Shown piece after piece: positions 42,106 to 48,403 of a DNA stretch of 48,403 nt. This stretch comes from Coprococcus sp. (GTDB lineage Bacteria; Bacillota; Clostridia; Lachnospirales; Lachnospiraceae), in contig JAEDHX010000005.1 of NCBI GenBank assembly GCA_016296785.1, positions 1-48,403 of the forward strand. Reading direction: 5' to 3'. The position numbers and the translations under genes are program-made. The notes under the pieces were generated by a model. The model worked only from the letters and a program-made list of their open reading frames with translations. It searched no databases and had not been told where the DNA came from. Positions within the stretch are counted from its first letter, which is position 1; each line of letters begins with the position of its first letter.

Positions 42106-45100
42106 ATGAAGGAGAATTTATTAAGTCCGGAGCAGGGCCTATATGATAAGAGTTTTGAACATGATAACTGCGGTATAGGTGCTGTAGTTAATATTAAAGG
42201 TATAAAAACTCACAAGACTGTTAATGATGCACTTAAGATTGTAGAAAATCTAGAGCATAGAGCAGGAAAGGATGCAGAAGGAAAGACCGGAGATGGTGTT
42301 GGTATTTTGCTTCAGATCTCCCATAAGTTCTTTTCAAAGGTAGTCAGAGAGTTAGGCTATGACTTGGGAAATGAACGTGAATATGGTGTTGGAATGTTTT
42401 TCTTCCCTCAGCAGGAGCTTGCAAGGAAACAGGCTATGAAGATGTTTGAGGTTATTGTAGAGAAGGAAGGACTCGATTTCCTATGCTGGAGAAAGGTTCC
42501 TACATCACCACAGATACTTGGCAAGAAGGCTGTTGATGTAATGCCATATATCATGCAGGCATTTATTAAGAAGCCGGCTGATTTGGAGTCAGAGCTTGAT
42601 TTTGACAGAAAGCTTTATTTTGTAAGAAGAATATTTGAAGAGAGCAATGATGATACATATGTTCCTTCATTATCAAGTAAGACAATTGTATATAAGGGAA
42701 TGTTTTTGGTTGGAGAGCTCAGGCTTTTTTATAATGATTTGCAGGATACTGATTATGAGTCAGCAATTGGTCTTGTTCATTCGAGATTTTCAACAAATAC
42801 TACTCCTTCATGGCTTAGAGCGCATCCATACAGATATCTTTGCCATAATGGTGAGATTAATACTATACGAGGCAATGAGGATAAGATGATTGCTCGTGAG
42901 GAGACAATGGAATCAACAATTATGCAGGATGAGATGTACAAGGTTATGCCTGTTCTTGATCCGGATGGTTCTGATTCGGCAAGACTTGATAACTGTCTCG
43001 AATTCCTATTGTTAAATGGTATGCCATTACCTCTTGCTGTTATGATTACAATTCCTGAGCCTTGGGAGAATGACAGATATATGAGTCAGGAGAAGAAGGA
43101 TTTCTATCAGTATTATGCTACTATGATGGAGCCTTGGGATGGACCTGCTTCAATTCTTTTTACTGATGGTGATATGATGGGAGCTGTTCTTGATAGAAAC
43201 GGACTCAGACCATCAAGATATTATATAACAGATGATGATTACCTTATTTTATCATCTGAGGTAGGTGTTCTTGAGGTTGATCCATCAAGGATTGTTTGTA
43301 AGGACAGACTTAGACCTGGACGTATGCTTCTTGTTGATACAATAAATGGAAGATTAATCTCAGATGACGAGATTAAGGAGAAGTATGCTCTTGCTAAGCC
43401 GTATGGTGAATGGCTTGACAGTAATCTTGTAAAGCTGGAGGAGCTTAAGATACCTAATATTCGTGTCCAGGAATATACAGATGAAGAGAGAGCAAAGCTT
43501 CAGAAGGCATTTGGATATACCTTTGAAGACTTTAAGAATACAATACTACCAATGGCTGAGAATGGCTCTGAAGTAATAAATGCTATGGGAACAGATACAC
43601 CGCTTGCTGTATTATCAAATAACCATAAGCCTTTATTCAATTATTTTAAGCAGTTGTTTGCACAGGTAACAAACCCTCCTATTGATGCAATAAGAGAAGA
43701 GATTGTAACCTCTACATCAGTATATCTGGGTAAGGATGGTAATATTCTTGAGGAGAAGCCTGAGAACTGCCATGTGCTTAAGATTAATAATCCTATACTT
43801 ACTAATACAGATATTCTAAAGATTAAGAATATGAAGGTTGACGGTCTTAAGGTAGCAACTCTTCCTATTTTGTATTACAAGAATACATCTATGGAGAAGG
43901 CACTTGACAGATTATTTATTGAGGCTGATAAGCTCTACAGAGATGGTGTAAATATACTTATATTATCAGATAGAGGAGTAGATGAGAATCATGTTGCTAT
44001 ACCTTCGCTCCTTGCTGTATCAGCAATGCAGAAGCATCTCGTAAGAACAAAGAAGAGAACATCAGTAGCTATTATTCTGGAAAGTGCTGATCCGAGAAAT
44101 GTTCATCATTTTGCAACTCTTCTGGGATATGGTGCATGTGCTGTTAATCCTTATCTTGCAATTGAAACAATTAAACAGATGGTTGACTCGCATTTGTTAA
44201 ATAAGGACTTTACAGCAGCTGTAAATGATTACAACAGTGCAATATGTCATGGAATAGTAAAGATAGCATCAAAGATGGGTGTTTCAACTATTCAATCATA
44301 TATGGGATCACAGATATTTGAGTGTATCGGATTGTCAAAAGAAGTAGTTGATAAATACTTTACAAATACAGTAAGTCGTGTTGGTGGTTCGGGAATTGAG
44401 GATTTAGAGAAGACTGTTGATGACCTTCACTCATCAGCCTTTGACCCACTAGGACTTGATACAAACCTTGCGTTAAAGAGTATTGGCGTTCATAAATTTA
44501 GAAGTGGTAAGGAGGAGCATTTGTATAATCCTCAGACGATACATTTGCTTCAGCAATCCACAAAGCGTGGAGATTATAATATGTTTAAGCAGTATACAGC
44601 TGCTTTACATGATGAACAAAAACCATTCCATTTGAGAGGCTTAATGGATTTCAAATATGCTGATAAGCCTATACCACTTGAGGAGGTTGAGCCGGCAGCA
44701 TCAATTGTCAAGAGATTTAAGACAGGTGCTATGAGTTATGGTTCAATATCACAGGAGGCCCATGAATGCATGGCGATTGCTATGAATGAGCTTGGTGGTA
44801 AGTCAAATTCCGGTGAAGGTGGAGAATCAATTGAACGACTCACGATTGGAAAAGATGGTAAGAATAGATGCTCTGCTATTAAACAGGTAGCTTCCGGTAG
44901 ATTTGGTGTTACATCAAGGTATCTTGTAAGTGCAAAGGAAATTCAGATAAAGATGGCTCAGGGGGCTAAGCCTGGAGAGGGAGGTCATTTGCCTGGTGGT
45001 AAGGTATATCCATGGATTGCAAAGACAAGACTTTCAACACCTGGTGTAAGCCTAATATCCCCACCACCTCATCATGATATTTATTCAATTGAGGATTTGG

Positions 45101-46644
45101 CACAGCTTATATATGATTGTAAGAATGCAAATAGAGACGCAAGAATATCTGTTAAGCTCGTTTCAGAAGCCGGTGTTGGAACAATTGCAGCGGGTGTTGC
45201 AAAGGCTGGTGCACAGGTTATTCTTATATCGGGTTATGATGGTGGAACGGGTGCAGCACCTAATAGTTCAATTCATTATGCAGGCCTTCCTTGGGAACTT
45301 GGTCTTGCTGAAACGCATCAGACACTTATTATGAATGACTTGAGAAATAAGGTTATTCTTGAGACAGATGGTAAGCTTATGACAGGTAGGGATGTTGCTA
45401 TAGCAGCTATGCTTGGAGCTGAAGAGTTTGGATTTGCAACTGCTCCTCTTGTAACTATGGGCTGTGTAATGATGAGAGTATGTAATCTTGATACATGTCC
45501 TGTCGGTATTGCTACCCAGAATCCTGAGCTTAGAAAGAGATTCAAGGGTAAACCGGAATATGTAAAGAATTTTATGCTTTTTATTGCGGAAGAGCTTCGT
45601 GAATATATGAGTAAGCTTGGCGTTCGTACTGTTGATGAGCTTGTTGGACGTTCTGATCTTATCATCAGCAGTGACAGAGCAGACGAGAGAAATGTAATAC
45701 TTGATAGAATTATTAGCAATCCGTATATCGATATGCCACAGAACAAGGTTAGCTATAAGGATAAAAATGCTTTTGACTTTAAGCTTGAAGAAACTGTTGA
45801 TATGAAGATTCTTCTTGAGAAGCTTGGACCTTCACTTGTAAAGAAACAGCGAAAGAGTATTGAGATAGATGTGGGAAATACTGATCGTTCAGTAGGAACA
45901 ATATTTGGTTCAGAGATTACTAAATTATATGGCGAGACATTAGATGAAGACACATATCTTGTAAAATGTAACGGAGCCGGCGGTCAGAGCTTTGGTGCAT
46001 TTATTCCAAAGGGACTTACACTTGAACTTGTAGGTGACAGTAATGACTACTTTGGAAAAGGCTTGTCAGGAGGTAAGCTTGTTGTATACCCACCACGTTC
46101 AGTAACATATAAGCATGAGGATAATATAATTATCGGTAACGTAGCTCTGTATGGTGCAACAAGTGGTAAGGCATTTATTAATGGTGTTGCCGGTGAGAGA
46201 TTTGCAGTTAGAAATTCCGGTGCAACAGCCGTAGTTGAGGGCGTTGGTGACCATGGCTGTGAATATATGACAGGTGGCAAAGTAGTTGTTCTTGGACGTA
46301 CCGGTAAGAATTTTGCAGCCGGAATGAGTGGTGGTGTTGCATATGTTCTTGATATGGGTAATGACTTATATAAGAGACTTAATAAGGAAATGATTACTAT
46401 CGAGTCGTTATCTGATAAATATGAGATTAGTGAGCTTAAGCAGCTTATAATGGAGCATGTTAATTACACGAACTCAGAGATGGGTAAGAGGATACTCGAT
46501 AATTTCCATGAGTATCTTCCAAAGTTTAAGAAAATAATACCTACAGACTATAAGAAGATGATGAATACTATTGTTGCACTTGAAGAAAAGGGACTTAGTA
46601 GCGAGCAGGCAGCGATAGAAGCATTTTACAAGGTTAGGGGCTAA
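42106..46644 (+). CDS. gltB: Glutamate synthase (NADPH) large subunit (GltB)
   Basis: Makes glutamate from 2-oxoglutarate and glutamine. The 1512-residue protein has all the expected parts: an N-terminal class II amidotransferase whose Cys22 (DNCGIGA) becomes the nucleophile after propeptide removal, a central domain, the FMN/synthase barrel (SISQEAHECMA, GGKSNSGEGGE, GEGGHLPGGKV), the 3Fe-4S ligands C1120, C1126 and C1131 (C-x5-C-x4-C), and the C-terminal beta-helix domain. The start follows AGAGGGAG at 42093; an in-frame start at 42058 overlaps the -10 and is rejected. gltD follows after 12 bases. Confidence 0.98.
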   Translation: MKENLLSPEQGLYDKSFEHDNCGIGAVVNIKGIKTHKTVNDALKIVENLEHRAGKDAEGKTGDGVGILLQISHKFFSKVVRELGYDLGNEREYGVGMFFFPQQELARKQAMKMFEVIVEKEGLDFLCWRKVPTSPQILGKKAVDVMPYIMQAFIKKPADLESELDFDRKLYFVRRIFEESNDDTYVPSLSSKTIVYKGMFLVGELRLFYNDLQDTDYESAIGLVHSRFSTNTTPSWLRAHPYRYLCHNGEINTIRGNEDKMIAREETMESTIMQDEMYKVMPVLDPDGSDSARLDNCLEFLLLNGMPLPLAVMITIPEPWENDRYMSQEKKDFYQYYATMMEPWDGPASILFTDGDMMGAVLDRNGLRPSRYYITDDDYLILSSEVGVLEVDPSRIVCKDRLRPGRMLLVDTINGRLISDDEIKEKYALAKPYGEWLDSNLVKLEELKIPNIRVQEYTDEERAKLQKAFGYTFEDFKNTILPMAENGSEVINAMGTDTPLAVLSNNHKPLFNYFKQLFAQVTNPPIDAIREEIVTSTSVYLGKDGNILEEKPENCHVLKINNPILTNTDILKIKNMKVDGLKVATLPILYYKNTSMEKALDRLFIEADKLYRDGVNILILSDRGVDENHVAIPSLLAVSAMQKHLVRTKKRTSVAIILESADPRNVHHFATLLGYGACAVNPYLAIETIKQMVDSHLLNKDFTAAVNDYNSAICHGIVKIASKMGVSTIQSYMGSQIFECIGLSKEVVDKYFTNTVSRVGGSGIEDLEKTVDDLHSSAFDPLGLDTNLALKSIGVHKFRSGKEEHLYNPQTIHLLQQSTKRGDYNMFKQYTAALHDEQKPFHLRGLMDFKYADKPIPLEEVEPAASIVKRFKTGAMSYGSISQEAHECMAIAMNELGGKSNSGEGGESIERLTIGKDGKNRCSAIKQVASGRFGVTSRYLVSAKEIQIKMAQGAKPGEGGHLPGGKVYPWIAKTRLSTPGVSLISPPPHHDIYSIEDLAQLIYDCKNANRDARISVKLVSEAGVGTIAAGVAKAGAQVILISGYDGGTGAAPNSSIHYAGLPWELGLAETHQTLIMNDLRNKVILETDGKLMTGRDVAIAAMLGAEEFGFATAPLVTMGCVMMRVCNLDTCPVGIATQNPELRKRFKGKPEYVKNFMLFIAEELREYMSKLGVRTVDELVGRSDLIISSDRADERNVILDRIISNPYIDMPQNKVSYKDKNAFDFKLEETVDMKILLEKLGPSLVKKQRKSIEIDVGNTDRSVGTIFGSEITKLYGETLDEDTYLVKCNGAGGQSFGAFIPKGLTLELVGDSNDYFGKGLSGGKLVVYPPRSVTYKHEDNIIIGNVALYGATSGKAFINGVAGERFAVRNSGATAVVEGVGDHGCEYMTGGKVVVLGRTGKNFAAGMSGGVAYVLDMGNDLYKRLNKEMITIESLSDKYEISELKQLIMEHVNYTNSEMGKRILDNFHEYLPKFKKIIPTDYKKMMNTIVALEEKGLSSEQAAIEAFYKVRG

Positions 46645-46656
46645 GGAGGTAGAGCT

Positions 46657-48219
46657 ATGGGAAAACCAACCGGATTTTTAGAATATGATAGAAAAACAAG
46701 CAAGGAAATAGCTCCGAAGGAGAGAATTAATAATTTTAATGAATTTCATATACCGCTTAGTCCGAATGAACAGAAGTTACAGGCAGCAAGATGTATGGAC
46801 TGTGGTGTTCCGTTTTGCCAGGCAGGCATGATGATTGGAGGAATGGCTTCCGGCTGTCCTCTTAACAACCTTATTCCTGAGTGGAATGATTTGCTATATA
46901 ATGACAATCTTGAAAGTGCTTATTTGCGTCTTAGTAAGACAAATAATTTTCCTGAATTTACATGTCGTGTATGTCCGGCTCTTTGCGAGAAAGCCTGTAC
47001 CTGCAATATTAATGGTGACCCGGTTTCTGTTCGTGAAAATGAAATGGCAATTATTGAGAATGCATATGCGAAGGGATATGTTAATGATAAGCCTCCAAAA
47101 GGCCATACTGATAAGAAAATAGCTGTTATTGGCTCCGGCCCATCAGGTCTTGCGGCTGCTGATCAGCTTAATCTAAGAGGACATGATGTTACTGTATATG
47201 AGAGAAGTGACAGACCTGGCGGATTGCTTATGTATGGTATTCCTAATATGAAGCTTGAGAAGCATATTATCGATAGAAAGATAGAATATATGAAGAAAAG
47301 AGGCATCAAGTTCGTATTAAATACAGAGGTTGGAACCGGCAAGCAGGCGGCAAAGCCTAATTGTGCCAAGGAAGACCCAATGATTGGATATCTTAAGAAT
47401 AAGGATTTGAAGTATGTTAAGGCGGAGACTCTTCTTGAAGAATATGATGCAGTTATATTAGCTTGTGGTGCATCAAATCCAAGAGATATTAAGGTGCCGG
47501 GAAGAGAAGCAAAAGGAATATATTTTGCTGTTGATTTCCTTAAGACAACAACAAAAAGTCTTGTTAATTCAGGATTTAAGGATAATCAGTTTGTTAATTG
47601 TAAGGATAAATCAGTTCTTGTAATTGGTGGTGGAGATACAGGAAATGACTGTGTTGGAACTGCCGTGAGAGAGGGTGCATCTAATGTTACGCAGCTCGAG
47701 ATGATGCCAAAACTGCCTGATGAGAGAACAGAGGATAATCCATGGCCGGAATGGCCAAAGGTCTGCAAGACAGACTATGGTCAGCAAGAGGCAATTGCCG
47801 TATATGGTCATGACCCGCGTATATATGAGACAACAGTAAAAGAGTTTGTTAAGGACAAAGCAGGCAACGTTGTCGCTGCAAAGTGTGTTAAGCTTGAATG
47901 GACAAAGGATGAACAAACCGGTCGTATGAATATGACTGAGATTCCGGATAGCGAATACACTATCGAATGTGATGTAGTTCTTATTGCTGCCGGCTTTCTT
48001 GGCTGTCAGACATATGTTGCAGAAAGCTTTGGCGTAGAACTTAACGAAAGAACAAATGTCAAGACTTCATGTCCATCCACTTACGCAACAAACGTACCTA
48101 AGGTATTTGTTGCAGGAGACATGCACAGAGGACAGTCTCTTGTGGTATGGGCAATCAGAGAAGGCCGTGAAGCTTCAATGGCAGTAGACGCCATGCTTCT
48201 TGGCTATACCAACCTATAA
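46657..48219 (+). CDS. gltD: Glutamate synthase small subunit (GltD)
   Basis: Flavoprotein that takes electrons from NAD(P)H and passes them through two 4Fe-4S clusters to GltB. In this 520-residue protein the clusters are formed by cysteines among C46, C49, C54 and C67 and C103, C106, C110, C114 and C116. The FAD loop is VIGSGPSGLAAA, the NAD(P)H loop VIGGGDTGNDC, and the C-terminal FAD contact is VFVAGDMHRGQSLVVWAI. AAGGAGG precedes the ATG. It ends just before a terminator formed by a copy of the edge repeat. Confidence 0.97.
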   Translation: MGKPTGFLEYDRKTSKEIAPKERINNFNEFHIPLSPNEQKLQAARCMDCGVPFCQAGMMIGGMASGCPLNNLIPEWNDLLYNDNLESAYLRLSKTNNFPEFTCRVCPALCEKACTCNINGDPVSVRENEMAIIENAYAKGYVNDKPPKGHTDKKIAVIGSGPSGLAAADQLNLRGHDVTVYERSDRPGGLLMYGIPNMKLEKHIIDRKIEYMKKRGIKFVLNTEVGTGKQAAKPNCAKEDPMIGYLKNKDLKYVKAETLLEEYDAVILACGASNPRDIKVPGREAKGIYFAVDFLKTTTKSLVNSGFKDNQFVNCKDKSVLVIGGGDTGNDCVGTAVREGASNVTQLEMMPKLPDERTEDNPWPEWPKVCKTDYGQQEAIAVYGHDPRIYETTVKEFVKDKAGNVVAAKCVKLEWTKDEQTGRMNMTEIPDSEYTIECDVVLIAAGFLGCQTYVAESFGVELNERTNVKTSCPSTYATNVPKVFVAGDMHRGQSLVVWAIREGREASMAVDAMLLGYTNL

Positions 48220-48232
48220 TCTATTAGTCACG

Positions 48233-48269
48233 TTTGCCACGGGGACAGGTCCCGTGGCAAATTTTTTTT
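48233..48269 (+). terminator. Repeat-derived intrinsic terminator after gltD
   Basis: Perfect 11 bp stem TTTGCCACGGG (48233-48243) with CCCGTGGCAAA (48251-48261) and eight Ts. The sequence matches the 1-110 repeat units (GGGAC.., GTCCC, CGTGGC, AATTT run, TTGAC), so a dispersed repeat appears to act as the gltBD terminator. Confidence 0.88.
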
Positions 48270-48403
48270 GACGCCCGCAACCTGCCGCCAGAGTATTACG
48301 AGCCTTATTCATGACAGTGCTTCGCTTCATAGTGCTATATGTGCCCCCTTCCTACAACATTCGAAAGATTTGTGCAATATCATTATCATGTTGCTTGAAT
48401 ATG
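48270..48403. other. Unassigned end segment
   Basis: This last stretch is more GC-rich at its left end than the core genes and shows no recognisable gene. A minus-strand frame ends at a TAG at 48352-48354, with 16 protein-like codons entering from the right edge, so it could be the C-terminal end of a gene lying outside. Too short to judge. Confidence 0.25.

Noticed and set aside
48235..48360. Open minus-strand frame running through the repeat
   Set aside because: It reads through the terminator hairpin, has no ribosome site, and encodes no recognisable sequence.

Overview
The window looks like a core-genome segment of a low-GC Gram-positive bacterium, most likely a Lachnospiraceae-type clostridium. 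The support is AT-rich DNA, strong purine-rich Shine-Dalgarno sites, intrinsic terminators with long T tracts, a lysine and a preQ1 riboswitch, GatCAB, a TagF-type teichoic-acid-like locus, and a small DUF6145-like protein typical of that family. Genus cannot be set from the sequence alone. I see no tRNA, rRNA, CRISPR array, prophage or complete insertion sequence. Nearly all genes run on the + strand; exceptions are a MATE transporter (22268-23656) and a two-gene unit (37757-39758).

Layout. 1-171: tandem GC-rich repeats and a promoter. 172-5861: DUF5662 protein, dnaE, a TrmH-type methyltransferase and a double OB-fold SSB-like protein. 5881-8237: promoter, lysine riboswitch, terminator, then dapA-dapB and a DUF6145-like gene. 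8249-10068: coaX and a dus gene. 10328-11203: an exported 3D-domain cell-wall protein. 11326-12813: thrC. 12839-15322: preQ1-I riboswitch and terminator, then queD-queE-folE-queC. 15354-17630: lipid kinase and glmM. 17754-22176: purF, purB, purA. 22268-25302: MATE efflux, a small membrane protein overlapping birA. 25424-26632: eukaryote-like NADP isocitrate dehydrogenase. 26782-32739: a tightly packed glycan locus (GT2, three CDP-glycerol transferase-like proteins, one fused to a GT4). 32821-36028: gatCAB. 36080-37741: polyprenyl-phosphate sugar transferase and a tiny ribbon-helix-helix protein. 37757-39758 (minus): UAP1/UGP-type nucleotidyltransferase and a DPM1-like GT2. 39933-41831: LCP protein with a very acidic cytoplasmic arm. 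42106-48219: gltB-gltD. A copy of the edge repeat forms the likely gltD terminator (48233-48269).

Functionally the window joins amino-acid supply (Lys/DAP, Thr, Glu), purine and queuosine synthesis, cofactors (CoA, biotin ligase), and envelope building. The envelope parts are spread over several units: lipid kinase, glmM, TagF-like polymerases, initiating sugar transferase, NDP-sugar enzyme, DPM-like transferase, and an LCP enzyme that may attach the finished polymer to peptidoglycan.

No wholly new system stands out. The best leads are the mosaic TagF/GT4 locus, the repeat family that supplies a terminator at one end and part of a promoter at the other, a terminator that overlaps coding sequence, a folE-for-queF swap in a preQ1-regulated operon, leader hairpins before purF and purA, and three enzymes of eukaryote-like subfamily.
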